A stretch of 64,000 bases of DNA from Intrasporangium calvum DSM 43043 (GTDB lineage: Bacteria; Actinomycetota; Actinomycetes; Actinomycetales; Dermatophilaceae), in contig NC_014830.1 of assembly GCF_000184685.1 (NCBI RefSeq), positions 1,488,001 to 1,552,000 of the forward strand, in the 5' to 3' direction. The position numbers and the translations under genes are program-made. Numbering within the stretch: the first letter of the stretch is position 1; every line of letters begins with the position of its first letter. Of the stretch, positions 42,906-50,345 are shown in pieces. Below the pieces are notes generated by a model. The model was not told the DNA's origin, searched no databases, and was given only the letters and a program-made list of their open reading frames with translations.

Positions 42906-43139
42906 ATGGCGGACGTGGTCTTTCCCGGGCTGTCCACGGACGACCCTGCGGCGGAGGGCGTCGTGGCGACCTGGTTCGTCGACGACGGGGCGACCGTGGT
43001 CGAAGGACAGCTCATCGCCGAGGTGGCCGTGGACAAGGTCGACGCCGAGGTGGTCGCACCGGCCGGGGGCACTGTGCGGATCATCGTCGGTGAAGGTGAA
43101 GGCGCACGACAGGGGTCGGTGATCGGGACGGTCGGCTGA
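42906..43139 (+). CDS. Free-standing lipoyl-domain protein
   Basis: A 77-residue protein that is nothing but a lipoyl/biotinyl domain: VVATWFVDDGATVVEGQLIAEVAVDKVDAEVVAPAGGTVRIIVGEGEGARQGSVIGTVG. The lipoylation Lys44 sits in the canonical DKV motif with following A/E residues. There is no peripheral subunit-binding domain and no acyltransferase domain, so it is not an E2. It follows E1-beta by 3 bp and is co-transcribed. It presumably carries the acyl or reducing group from E1 to an E2/E3 encoded elsewhere (inference). A motif-A hairpin ends the operon. Confidence 0.87.
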   Translation: MADVVFPGLSTDDPAAEGVVATWFVDDGATVVEGQLIAEVAVDKVDAEVVAPAGGTVRIIVGEGEGARQGSVIGTVG

Positions 43140-43150
43140 GCGCGCGCGCC

Positions 43151-43194
43151 GGCCCATCGGCATACGGCCGATGACGCCGTATGCCGCTGAGCTC
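43151..43194. repeat. Inverted pair of family A motifs forming a hairpin
   Basis: GGCCCATCGGCATACGG (43151-43167) and CCGTATGCCGCTGAGCTC (43177-43194) face each other, giving a perfect 10-bp stem CGGCATACGG/CCGTATGCCG with a 9-base loop between convergent genes. Probably works as bidirectional terminator. Confidence 0.88.
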
Positions 43195-43711
43195 AGTTCC
43201 CGACGAAGCCCAGCGTCTCGCTGAGGTGGCTCTCCGCGCCCTCCGCCTCGAGTCCCTTCGCGACCGCGGCGGCAGTGCGCGGGGAGGGCCACGCGTGCCA
43301 CCAGAAGAGCGCCCCGGTGACGGGCAGGGCGATGAGCAGCGGCAGCCACGAGTGGGGCGTGACGACGAAGGACACGGCGAAGGCGACGAGGACCGGGGTC
43401 TCCGCGATCGCGGAGCGCAGGACGGTCGTCGATCCGAAGTAGCGCAGGCTCGTCCTGGCGGCGTTCTCACGCGGGAGCCCGCGTGGCAGCGACGGGACGG
43501 CGTAGCCGAACAGGGTGATGGCGGCGGTCGCCAGGACGACCGCCGCGAGGACGAGGCCGACGGCGAGCCACGACGGCGGCACCGGGTCCAGGTCCACGAG
43601 GATGCGCATCGCGGTGAGCATGACGGCACCGATCCCGATCGCGGCGCTGACGAGCTGGAGTGGACGCAGCGCGGCGAGTGCGTGGTCAGGCGACGGTCGT
43701 GGGGCGCTCAT
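43193..43711 (-). CDS. Hypothetical four-helix membrane protein
   Basis: A 172-residue integral membrane protein of unknown function. Hydrophobic helices lie at about residues 20-40 (LVSAAIGIGAVMLTAMRILV), 50-70 (WLAVGLVLAAVVLATAAITLFGYA), 105-122 (ETPVLVAFAVSFVV) and 125-145 (WLPLLIALPVTGALFWWHAW). A cytoplasmic loop with PRENAARTSLRYFGSTTVLR joins the second and third. ATG 43711 has TATGCT 7 bases upstream. Its stop lies at the edge of the motif-A hairpin shared with the lipoyl operon. Divergent from tig. Confidence 0.78.
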   Translation of the reverse strand: MSAPRPSPDHALAALRPLQLVSAAIGIGAVMLTAMRILVDLDPVPPSWLAVGLVLAAVVLATAAITLFGYAVPSLPRGLPRENAARTSLRYFGSTTVLRSAIAETPVLVAFAVSFVVTPHSWLPLLIALPVTGALFWWHAWPSPRTAAAVAKGLEAEGAESHLSETLGFVGN

Positions 43712-43718
43712 GGTCCCG

Positions 43719-43724
43719 AGCATA
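43719..43724 (-). promoter_or_regulatory. -10 hexamer TATGCT, leaderless start
   Basis: On the minus strand TATGCT is followed by 7 bases and ATG 43711. Confidence 0.45.
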
Positions 43725-43735
43725 GGAGCACGCAT

Positions 43736-43765
43736 TTAGTCCGGGACCGGCGCGACCGATAGCAT
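43736..43765 (+). promoter_or_regulatory. Candidate tig promoter
   Basis: TTAGTC (43736-43741), 18-bp spacer, TAGCAT (43760-43765). This leaves an approximately 80-base leader before the GTG start of tig. Confidence 0.4.
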
Positions 43766-43853
43766 GGTGCGTCGGTGCGCCCAGACGGCAACCGTCGGAG
43801 TCCACCTCCCCGTCCGTTCACCCATCCCCAACAGCCGACATGGAGTACCCGCA

Positions 43854-45260
43854 GTGAAGAGTGCGCTCGAGACCCTCAGCCCGACCCGGGTCAAGTTGAC
43901 CGTCGAGGTCCCGTTCGAGGAGCTCAAGCCGAGCCTCGATGCGGCCATCAAGCACATCGGTGAGCATGTTCAGGTGCCCGGCTTCCGCAAGGGCAAGGTC
44001 CCGGCGCGCATCATCGAGCAGCGCGTCGGTCGGGCCGCGGTCCTCGAGGAGGCCGTGAACAACGCGCTTCCCGACCTCTACGGCCGGGCGCTCGAGGAGA
44101 ACGACGTCCGCCCGCTCGGCCAGCCCGAGATCACCGACCTCAAGGTGCCGGCCACCGACGGCGAGGACTTCTCCTTCACCGCCGAGGTCGACCGTCGCCC
44201 CGAGATCGAGCTGCCCGACTTCTCCGACATCGAGCTGACCGTCGACGAGGCCGTCGTCTCCGACGACGACGTCGCCGAGCGGCTCGACGCGCTCCGCGCC
44301 CGTTTCGGCACGCTCAAGGGGGTCGACCGGCCCGTCCAGGACGGCGACTTCGTCTCCATCGACCTGTCTGCAGAGATCGACGGCGAGGAGATCGACGCCG
44401 TCAACGGCGTCTCGTACGAGGTCGGCAGCAAGAACATGCTCGAGGGCATGGACGAGGCGCTCGTCGGGATGGCCGCCGACGAGACGAAGTCGTTCGTCGC
44501 CCCGCTCGCGGGCGGTGACCAGGAGGGCCGCGAGGCCAACTGCACCGTCACCGTGCTGGCCGTCAAGGAGCGCGAGCTGCCCGAGCTCGACGACGAGTTC
44601 GCCCAGCTGGCGTCCGAGTTCGACACGCTCGAGGAGCTCAAGGCAGACCTCACCCAGAAGGCCGAGGTCGACGCGAAGTTCGCCCAGGGCGTCTCCGCCC
44701 GCGACCAGCTGCTCGACGCCATCCTCGGGCGGGTCGAGGTCCCGATCCCCGAGGGCATCGTCGAGGCCGAGGTCAACTCGCACCTCGAGGGCGAGGGCCG
44801 GCTCGAGGACGACGAGCACCGCGCCGAGGTCGACGAGAGCACCCGCAAGGGCCTCAAGACCCAGCTCCTGCTCGACGCGATCGCCGAGAGGGAAGAGGTC
44901 CAGGTCCAGCAGGCCGAGCTCATCGAGTTCCTCGTGATGAACGCGCAGCAGTACGGCATGGACCCCAACGCCTTCGCGCAGACCCTCGACAAGGAGGGTC
45001 AGATCCCCGCCATGGTGGCCGAGGTCGCCCGTCGCAAGGCGCTCGCGTCGGTGCTCGAGAAGGTCTCGGTCAAGGACACGGCCGGCAATGTGGTCGACCT
45101 CAACGAGGCCGTGCCGGGCACCGAGGCCGACGAGGACGAGCCCGTGGACGCCGAGGCAGACGGGGCTGGCGACATCGAGGCTGCCGAGGCGCAGCCGACG
45201 GACGCTCCCGTTGCCGAGGCCGACGAGGCCGACGAGGCCGACGAGGCAGCGAAGGCCTGA
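43854..45260 (+). CDS. tig: Trigger factor (ribosome-associated chaperone, PPIase)
   Basis: A 468-residue chaperone binding nascent chains at the ribosome exit. The N-terminal ribosome-binding domain contains VQVPGFRKGKVPARIIEQRVG. The central FKBP-like PPIase domain (about residues 155-240) has VQDGDFVSIDLSAEIDGEEID and EGMDEALVGMAADETKSF. A helical C-terminal domain follows, ending in a long acidic tail (EADEADEADEAAKA) typical of actinobacteria. GTG 43854 is used, with GGAG 8 bases upstream; a five-codon ATG frame (43840) ends on the TGA that overlaps this GTG. It heads the region that also holds clpP1, clpP2 and clpX. Confidence 0.95.
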   Translation: MKSALETLSPTRVKLTVEVPFEELKPSLDAAIKHIGEHVQVPGFRKGKVPARIIEQRVGRAAVLEEAVNNALPDLYGRALEENDVRPLGQPEITDLKVPATDGEDFSFTAEVDRRPEIELPDFSDIELTVDEAVVSDDDVAERLDALRARFGTLKGVDRPVQDGDFVSIDLSAEIDGEEIDAVNGVSYEVGSKNMLEGMDEALVGMAADETKSFVAPLAGGDQEGREANCTVTVLAVKERELPELDDEFAQLASEFDTLEELKADLTQKAEVDAKFAQGVSARDQLLDAILGRVEVPIPEGIVEAEVNSHLEGEGRLEDDEHRAEVDESTRKGLKTQLLLDAIAEREEVQVQQAELIEFLVMNAQQYGMDPNAFAQTLDKEGQIPAMVAEVARRKALASVLEKVSVKDTAGNVVDLNEAVPGTEADEDEPVDAEADGAGDIEAAEAQPTDAPVAEADEADEADEAAKA

Positions 45261-45276
45261 GTTCCGCAGCACAGCG

Positions 45277-45315
45277 ACGACGGCCGGTGCCCCTTCTCGG
45301 GGCGCCGGCCGTCGT
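45277..45315 (+). terminator. Terminator of tig
   Basis: 17-bp stem with one G-U pair (45277-45293 and 45299-45315), loop TTCTC, followed by GTTGT. Confidence 0.85.
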
Positions 45316-45423
45316 GTTGTGCTGTGGGGCCCGTGCAGCTCCAACTCGACTGGGTAGTGGTCCGACGCACCGCTGCGGCGAGGGCGGACCGCACCGGGAT
45401 GAGACCCGACGGAGGAGGCGGCA

Positions 45424-45630
45424 GTGACCGAGACGAACCGCACGGCGGGCGAGATCCCGCACGAGCCGGACGAGATGGACGTCGAGCGGGGCAGCGCCGA
45501 TGGAAGTGCCAAGGCGAACCGGCCCCTCGAGGAGTCGCTCGAGGACGCGGGGGACGTCCGGGGCGTCGAGACGCACCACGACGTCGAGCAGCCCGTTCGC
45601 GGCGAGGGCGACGACCCCGCGGTGAGCTGA
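45424..45630 (+). CDS. Small acidic hydrophilic protein
   Basis: A 68-residue protein, very acidic and without hydrophobic segments: begins [22 protein letters not shown] and ends [19 protein letters not shown] lies 6 bases before GTG 45424, a strong ribosome binding site. Two hairpins start right at its stop codon, so this looks like a real small gene with its own terminator. Composition suggests an intrinsically disordered protein. No family recognised. Confidence 0.6.
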   Translation: MTETNRTAGEIPHEPDEMDVERGSADGSAKANRPLEESLEDAGDVRGVETHHDVEQPVRGEGDDPAVS

Positions 45631-45720
45631 CTCCGGTCCCTCGACCGGAGTGCTGGACAGGGCCGGCTCCCGGGTACCACGCAGCCCCCGGGAGCCGGCC
45701 CGCGCTCGCCTGCGCGGGCC
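45631..45720 (+). terminator. Cluster of three hairpins after the small acidic gene
   Basis: An 8-bp stem CTCCGGTC/GACCGGAG (45631-45650) is followed by a perfect 15-bp stem (45660-45674 and 45687-45701) and a 9-bp stem GGCCCGCGC/GCGCGGGCC (45697-45720) that shares its left arm with the second. The last two are mutually exclusive, so the region could also act as a switch. Confidence 0.7.
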
Positions 45721-45729
45721 CACGGGACC

Positions 45730-45747
45730 GAGCCCAGCGGCATACGA
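45730..45747 (+). repeat. Family A motif upstream of clpP1
   Basis: GAGCCCAGCGGCATACGA, 28 bp before the ClgR-like box. Confidence 0.9.
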
Positions 45748-45774
45748 CCCGGAACGCCCGCCCGTCGGGGACGG

Positions 45775-45795
45775 TTTGTGCGCTCAGGGCGAACA
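45775..45795 (+). promoter_or_regulatory. ClgR-like box upstream of clpP1P2
   Basis: TTTGTGCGC-TCAGG-GCGAACA, a CGC-N5-GCG core with partly palindromic flanks, 111 bp before clpP1. ClgR activates clpP1P2 in actinobacteria through such sites (family knowledge). Confidence 0.55.
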
Positions 45796-45905
45796 CGGCG
45801 GGGTTCGGGAAATCCTCCCCCACCTCCGGGCGTTAGGGTCAGTGACGAGCCAGCCAACCGGGGATCTGCCCGGCCGGGCGGGACAACTTCGACGATGGAG
45901 ACAAG

Positions 45906-46550
45906 GTGACTTCGGACATCTCCGCCAACGGCACCGGCATGCCCGGTGGTCTGGACGACCACATCTACAACCGCCTGCTCAAGGAGCGGATCATCTTCCT
46001 CGGGTCGGACGTGCGCGACGACAACGCCAACGCGATCTGCGCGCAGCTGCTGCTGCTCTCGGCGGAGGACCCCGAGAAGGACATCTGGCTCTACATCAAC
46101 AGCCCGGGCGGCTCGATCTCCGCGGGCATGGCCATCTTCGACACGATGAACTGGATCCCCAACGACGTCGCGACCGTCGCCATGGGGATGGCGGCCTCGA
46201 TGGGCCAGTTCCTGCTGTCGGCCGGCACGCACGGCAAGCGCTATGCCACGCCGCACGCGCGGGTCATGATGCACCAGCCGTCCGGTGGCATCGGCGGCAC
46301 GGCCACCGACATCAAGATCCAGGCCGAGCAGATGCTCTACGTCAAGAAGCAGATGGCCGAGCTCATCGCCGAGCACACCGGTCAGACGATCGAGCAGATC
46401 GAGAAGGACTCCGACCGGGACCGGTGGTTCAGCGCCCAGGAGGCCAAGGAGTACGGCTTCGTCGACCATGTCTTCTCGAGCTCCGGACAGGCCATCGAGG
46501 GCGACACCGTGGGCCAGGCCGACGCGAAGACCGACGGCAGCGAGAAGTGA
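45906..46550 (+). CDS. clpP1: ATP-dependent Clp protease proteolytic subunit ClpP1
   Basis: A 214-residue serine protease subunit with Ser98 (MAASMGQ), His123 (MMHQPSGG) and Asp172 ([12 protein letters not shown]). [22 protein letters not shown] is the oligomer-proximal motif. In actinobacteria ClpP1 and ClpP2 assemble into a mixed tetradecamer served by ClpX or ClpC1. GTG 45906 has GGAGA 5 bases upstream. The C-terminus ([17 protein letters not shown]) is a polar extension. clpP2 starts 8 bp downstream, so the two are co-translated. Confidence 0.96.
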   Translation: MTSDISANGTGMPGGLDDHIYNRLLKERIIFLGSDVRDDNANAICAQLLLLSAEDPEKDIWLYINSPGGSISAGMAIFDTMNWIPNDVATVAMGMAASMGQFLLSAGTHGKRYATPHARVMMHQPSGGIGGTATDIKIQAEQMLYVKKQMAELIAEHTGQTIEQIEKDSDRDRWFSAQEAKEYGFVDHVFSSSGQAIEGDTVGQADAKTDGSEK

Positions 46551-46558
46551 GGAACGCC

Positions 46559-47212
46559 ATGATGATCAACCCCACGGGTCGCCTTGCCGTTCCCGCCCCG
46601 CAGAGCCGCTACATCCTGCCGCAGTTCGAGGAGCGCACCTCCTACGGCATGAAGCGGTCGGACCCCTACAACAAGCTCTTCGAGGACCGCATCATCTTCC
46701 TCGGCGTCCAGGTCGACGACGCGTCGGCGGACGACATCATCGCCCAGCTGCTCGTGCTCGAGTCGCTGGACCCCGACCGCGACATCCTCATGTACATCAA
46801 CAGCCCCGGTGGGTCGTTCACGGCGATGACGGCGATCTACGACACGATGCAGTTCGTCCGGCCGGACATCCAGACGTTCGTCATCGGTCAGGCTGCGTCC
46901 GCGGCGGCGGTGCTCCTGGGCGCCGGTGCGCCGGGCAAACGGTTCGCGCTGCCCAACGCACGCATCCTCATCCACCAGCCCGCCCTGTCCGGCGGTGACT
47001 ACGGCCAGGCGTCCGACATCGAGATCCAGGCCAACGAGGTGCTGCGCATGCGCACCTGGCTCGAGGACACGCTGGCACACCACACCGGCCGCACGTCCGA
47101 GCAGGTCCGCAACGACATCGAGCGCGACAAGATCCTGTCCTCGGATGACGCCAAGGAGTACGGCCTCATCGACGAGGTGCTCGCCTCGCGCAAGGCCTCG
47201 CTGGAGGTCTGA
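46559..47212 (+). CDS. clpP2: ATP-dependent Clp protease proteolytic subunit ClpP2
   Basis: A 217-residue second ClpP with Ser114 (GQAASAAAV), His139 ([10 protein letters not shown]) and Asp190 ([19 protein letters not shown]). The N-terminus with [34 protein letters not shown] carries a propeptide that is usually cleaved. Start is ATG 46559 or the adjacent ATG 46562; TGAGGAACGCC gives the binding site. Partner of ClpP1. A large hairpin of repeat family B follows the stop. Confidence 0.96.
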   Translation: MMINPTGRLAVPAPQSRYILPQFEERTSYGMKRSDPYNKLFEDRIIFLGVQVDDASADDIIAQLLVLESLDPDRDILMYINSPGGSFTAMTAIYDTMQFVRPDIQTFVIGQAASAAAVLLGAGAPGKRFALPNARILIHQPALSGGDYGQASDIEIQANEVLRMRTWLEDTLAHHTGRTSEQVRNDIERDKILSSDDAKEYGLIDEVLASRKASLEV

Positions 47213-47221
47213 GCCAACGTC

Positions 47222-47293
47222 ATCGAGAGAGCAGTTCGTCCCTCCTCCACGCGACCGTGTCGGCGGGGGAACGGGACGAACTGCTCTCTCGAT
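47222..47293. repeat. Family B hairpin element
   Basis: A perfect 21-bp inverted repeat (47222-47242 and 47273-47293) with a 30-base loop. Its outer arm contains GAGAGAGCAGTTCG. The same arm recurs at the end of the window. Placed after clpP2, it may also terminate transcription. Confidence 0.9.
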
Positions 47294-47298
47294 CAGGT

Positions 47299-47304
47299 TA
47301 GGTT
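47299..47304 (+). promoter_or_regulatory. -10 hexamer TAGGTT, leaderless start of ACBP gene
   Basis: TAGGTT followed by 6 bases and ATG 47311. Confidence 0.5.
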
Positions 47305-47310
47305 GGGGTC

Positions 47311-47565
47311 ATGGCGAGCACTGAGTTCGAGTCGGCCGTTGCTGCGGTCAAGCAGCTGACCGAAGACCCCGGCACCGACATCAAGCTGAAGCTCTACGCC
47401 CTTTACAAGCAGGCGACGGAGGGTGACGCGACGGGCAAGCGACCGGGCTTCACCGAGTTCGTGGGGCGGGCCAAGTACGACGCGTGGGCCAAGCTGAGCG
47501 GCACGTCACCCGAGGCGGCGGAGGCGCAGTACGTCGCGGTCGCCCAGGACCTCACCGCCCCCTGA
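47311..47565 (+). CDS. Acyl-CoA-binding protein (ACBP domain)
   Basis: An 84-residue four-helix ACBP: FESAVAAVKQLTEDPGTDIKLKLYALYKQATEGDATGKRPGFTEFVGRAKYDAWAKLSGTSPEAAEAQYVAVAQDL. The LKLYALYKQATEGD and KYDAW segments hold the conserved Tyr and Lys residues that grip the CoA phosphate. It binds long-chain acyl-CoA in the cytosol. ACBPs are chiefly eukaryotic and scattered in bacteria. It sits between clpP2 and clpX with its own leaderless-type promoter, so it is independent of the protease genes. Confidence 0.88.
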   Translation: MASTEFESAVAAVKQLTEDPGTDIKLKLYALYKQATEGDATGKRPGFTEFVGRAKYDAWAKLSGTSPEAAEAQYVAVAQDLTAP

Positions 47566-47619
47566 CCGACGCCCGGCCCGCGCCGCCCGCGCCGCCCGGC
47601 CCGCGCCGCCCGCCGCACC

Positions 47620-47698
47620 CGCACCACTTTCCCGCACGTGCGGGCAAGTGGTGCGGTTTCCCTGCAGGCCGGCACCACTTTCCCGCACGTGCGGGAAA
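47620..47698. repeat. Two palindromes of family C (CCCGCACGTGCGGG)
   Basis: The first (47620-47655) is a near-perfect 36-bp palindrome around CCCGCACGTGCGGG. The second (47679-47698) is the perfect 20-bp palindrome TTTCCCGCACGTGCGGGAAA. They share the 24-bp run 47621-47644 = 47672-47695. The preceding 47566-47620 is GCC-rich filler. Confidence 0.9.
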
Positions 47699-47770
47699 CT
47701 CGCCTGGCCACGAGCGGCGGGCTGTGGATGACGTCCGCGGCGGGACGTTCCCAGCCGACACCATCAAGGC

Positions 47771-48727
47771 ATGCCACCGAGCCACGAGCCGTTTCGCGTC
47801 CTCATGGTCACGAACCCGGTCAGCGGGAAGCCCGAGCTGGACCCGCCGGCCGGAGTCACCCGGGCAGACCTGCGCTCACCCAGGTACCGGCGCCTGTTCC
47901 ACGGCACCTACGTCGACGCCCGCGAACCGGTGACGCCGGCCTTGTTGGTCCGGGCGGCACTGCTCCGAGACCCGGAAGCCATCGCCTCGCACCACTCCGC
48001 AGCGCGCCTCTGGGGTGGCACCGTGCCGGACGACGGACTCACCCACATCGCCGGGCTCGGTCATCGACGGCAGGTCCGCGGCATCAAGGCGCACGCACGC
48101 CGCGCCGGGCGCCGGTTCACCACCCACGAGGGTGTGCGCCTGACGACGCCCACGTGGACCTTCCTCGACCTGAGCGACCAGCTCTCGCTGGTCGAGCTCG
48201 TCGTCCTCGGTGACTCGCTCGTCAAGGCCGGCCGCGTCACCTGCCAGCAGCTGGTCGAGGCGGCCGGCACCTTCGGTGGTCGATCCCGCCGGCTCGCCCG
48301 GCAGGCGGCGGGTCTCGTCCGAGCCGAGGTCGACTCGCCGATGGAGTCGCGGTTGCGGATGCTGCTCGTCCTCGCCGGCCTGCCCGAACCCGCCGTCAAC
48401 CACAAGGTCCACTGGCCGGACGGGCGGGTGCGGTTCCGCTTCGATCTCAGCTACCCGGACGCCAAGCTGATCATCGAGTACGACGGGCGCCAGCATGCGG
48501 AGTCCGACGAGCAGTGGGGCATCGACCTGGGCCGGCGAGAATGGCTCGACGGCGAGAAGTGGCGCCTCGTCGTGATCCGGGCCAAGGACATCTACAACAC
48601 GCCCGCGCACACGCTCAGCCGTGTCCTCGCCGCCATGAGGGACCAGGACGTCAGGACCCCACGCCTGCGCGACGAATGGCGCAGGCACTTCCCGAGCAAG
48701 CCGGATGACGTCACCGACCCGGTCTGA
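47771..48727 (+). CDS. DUF559 endonuclease-like protein with AbiEi-type N-terminus
   Basis: A 318-residue protein. The N-terminal half (ITRADLRSPRYRRLFHGTYVDA-like GVTRADLRSPRYRRLF, ASHHSAARLWGG) resembles the AbiEi antitoxin-like winged-helix domain. The C-terminal half has the PD-(D/E)XK-type DUF559 fold: SPMESRLRMLLVLAGLPEPAVNHKVHWPDGRVRFRFDLSYPDAKLIIEYDGRQHAE, with Glu, Asp and Glu-x-Asp acidic residues, and ends in WRLVVIRAKDI. Proteins of this architecture are abundant as multiple copies in actinobacteria. They may be nucleases of mobile or defence origin, but none has a well-established role. Flanked by palindromes and short repeats, suggesting insertion into the clp locus. Confidence 0.82.
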   Translation: MPPSHEPFRVLMVTNPVSGKPELDPPAGVTRADLRSPRYRRLFHGTYVDAREPVTPALLVRAALLRDPEAIASHHSAARLWGGTVPDDGLTHIAGLGHRRQVRGIKAHARRAGRRFTTHEGVRLTTPTWTFLDLSDQLSLVELVVLGDSLVKAGRVTCQQLVEAAGTFGGRSRRLARQAAGLVRAEVDSPMESRLRMLLVLAGLPEPAVNHKVHWPDGRVRFRFDLSYPDAKLIIEYDGRQHAESDEQWGIDLGRREWLDGEKWRLVVIRAKDIYNTPAHTLSRVLAAMRDQDVRTPRLRDEWRRHFPSKPDDVTDPV

Positions 48728-48772
48728 GTGCCGTCCATCACGCATCGACGGCAGACCCGGTCGAGTCCAGCG

Positions 48773-48817
48773 CCACCCGGCCCATCCGGCCCACCCGGCC
48801 CACCCGGCCCACCCGGC
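48773..48817. repeat. 9-bp tandem repeat, five copies
   Basis: Five units of CCACCCGGC (second has T). The surrounding 48728-49033 also holds a family-A motif and a short hairpin (48976-48996) before clpX, but no gene. Confidence 0.88.
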
Positions 48818-48846
48818 CCGCTCGGAACCGGGCGGACGCTGGGAGC

Positions 48847-48864
48847 GAGCTCAGCGGCATACGG
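48847..48864 (+). repeat. Family A motif upstream of clpX
   Basis: GAGCTCAGCGGCATACGG. The preceding CGCTGGGAGC is shared with the 18128 copy, giving a longer consensus in these two. Confidence 0.9.
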
Positions 48865-49033
48865 CCGGATGGGTCCTGACACGTGCGGAAGTCACACCTG
48901 CGTGGTTTGTCAGCCGACAGCGGACAAACGGCGTTGCACGCGCCAGGGTGGGTCGCTCCGTCGTCTAATAGGACTCGACCCCTAGATTGGGGGTCGTTGT
49001 CGACAGCCTGACGTCGAGGGTAGGAGCGATTCG

Positions 49034-50311
49034 GTGGCACGCATCGGAGAAGGAGCGGACCTCCTCAAGTGCTCGTTCTGTGGGAAGAGCCAGAAGCAGG
49101 TCAAGAAGCTCATCGCCGGCCCCGGCGTCTACATCTGCGACGAGTGCATCGACCTGTGCAACGAGATCATCGAGGAGGAGCTCGCCGAGTCGAGTGAGCT
49201 GGGCCTCGACCACCTGCCCAAGCCCCGCGAGATCTTCGAGTTCCTCGAGCACTACGTGGTCGGGCAGGACGCTGCCAAGAAGTCGCTCGCCGTGGCCGTC
49301 TACAACCACTACAAGCGGATCCAGGCGGGGGAGGGCCCCAAGCGCGAGGACGACCACGTCGACATCGCCAAGTCCAACATCCTGCTCATCGGACCGACCG
49401 GCTCTGGCAAGACCTACCTCGCGCAGACCTTGGCCAAGATGCTCAACGTCCCGTTCGCCATCGCCGACGCGACGGCGCTGACGGAGGCCGGCTACGTGGG
49501 CGAGGACGTCGAGAACATCCTCCTCAAGCTCATCCAGGCCGCCGACTACGACGTCAAGAAGGCCGAGACGGGGATCATCTACATCGACGAGGTCGACAAG
49601 ATCGCCCGGAAGTCGGAGAACCCGTCCATCACCCGCGACGTCTCCGGCGAGGGCGTCCAGCAGGCGCTCCTCAAGATCCTCGAGGGGACGACCGCGTCGG
49701 TGCCGCCCCAGGGCGGGCGCAAGCACCCGCACCAGGAGTTCATCCAGATCGACACCACCAACGTGCTGTTCATCGTCGGTGGCGCCTTCTCCGGCCTCGA
49801 GAAGATCATCGAGAGCCGGTCGGGGCGCAAGGGCCTTGGCTTCGGACAGCCCTTGCACACCGCCAAGGACCTGGGCGACAGCTTCGCCGACGTCATGCCC
49901 GAGGACCTGCTCAAGTTCGGTCTCATCCCCGAGTTCATCGGTCGGCTCCCGGTCCTCACGACGCTGGGCCCGCTCGACCAGCATGCCTTGGTCAACATCC
50001 TGACGGCGCCGCGCAACGCGCTCGTCAAGCAGTACCAGAAGATGTTCGCCATCGACGGCGTCGAGCTCGAGTTCACCGACGACGCGCTCGAGGCCGTCGC
50101 CGACCAGGCGCTCCTGCGTGGCACGGGCGCGCGCGGGCTGCGGGCCATCATGGAGGAAGTGCTCCTCCCGGTGATGTTCGACGTGCCGAGCGACGACGGG
50201 ATCGCCCGGGTCGTCGTGAGCCGGGAGGTCGTCCTCGACAACGTCAACCCGACGATCGTGCGGCGGGAGGCCGAGCCGCGGCCGAAGCGGCAGCGCAAGG
50301 AATCGGCGTAG
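49034..50311 (+). CDS. clpX: ATP-dependent Clp protease ATP-binding subunit ClpX
   Basis: A 425-residue AAA+ unfoldase feeding ClpP1P2. The N-terminal zinc-binding domain has Cys13, Cys16, Cys35 and Cys38. Walker A GPTGSGKT is at 120-127 and Walker B is [10 protein letters not shown]. The pore loop YVGED and IGF-region (LGFGQP) for ClpP docking are present, and the sensor-2 GARGLR motif near the end. GTG 49034 has AGGAG 8 bases upstream. In many actinobacteria clpX directly follows clpP2; here 1.8 kb separates them. Confidence 0.96.
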   Translation: MARIGEGADLLKCSFCGKSQKQVKKLIAGPGVYICDECIDLCNEIIEEELAESSELGLDHLPKPREIFEFLEHYVVGQDAAKKSLAVAVYNHYKRIQAGEGPKREDDHVDIAKSNILLIGPTGSGKTYLAQTLAKMLNVPFAIADATALTEAGYVGEDVENILLKLIQAADYDVKKAETGIIYIDEVDKIARKSENPSITRDVSGEGVQQALLKILEGTTASVPPQGGRKHPHQEFIQIDTTNVLFIVGGAFSGLEKIIESRSGRKGLGFGQPLHTAKDLGDSFADVMPEDLLKFGLIPEFIGRLPVLTTLGPLDQHALVNILTAPRNALVKQYQKMFAIDGVELEFTDDALEAVADQALLRGTGARGLRAIMEEVLLPVMFDVPSDDGIARVVVSREVVLDNVNPTIVRREAEPRPKRQRKESA

Positions 50312-50345
50312 AGCGGCATTCCAGGACGCCTGACGGGGGGCTTGC

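Noticed and set aside
43840-43857. Five-codon leader frame ending on the tig start (MEYPQ)
   Set aside because: It could be a coupling leader, but the length is too short to separate from chance.
48728-48985. Collagen-like 85-residue frame (GPPGPPGPP)
   Set aside because: Produced by the 9-bp tandem repeat; no ribosome binding site and other frames are equally open.
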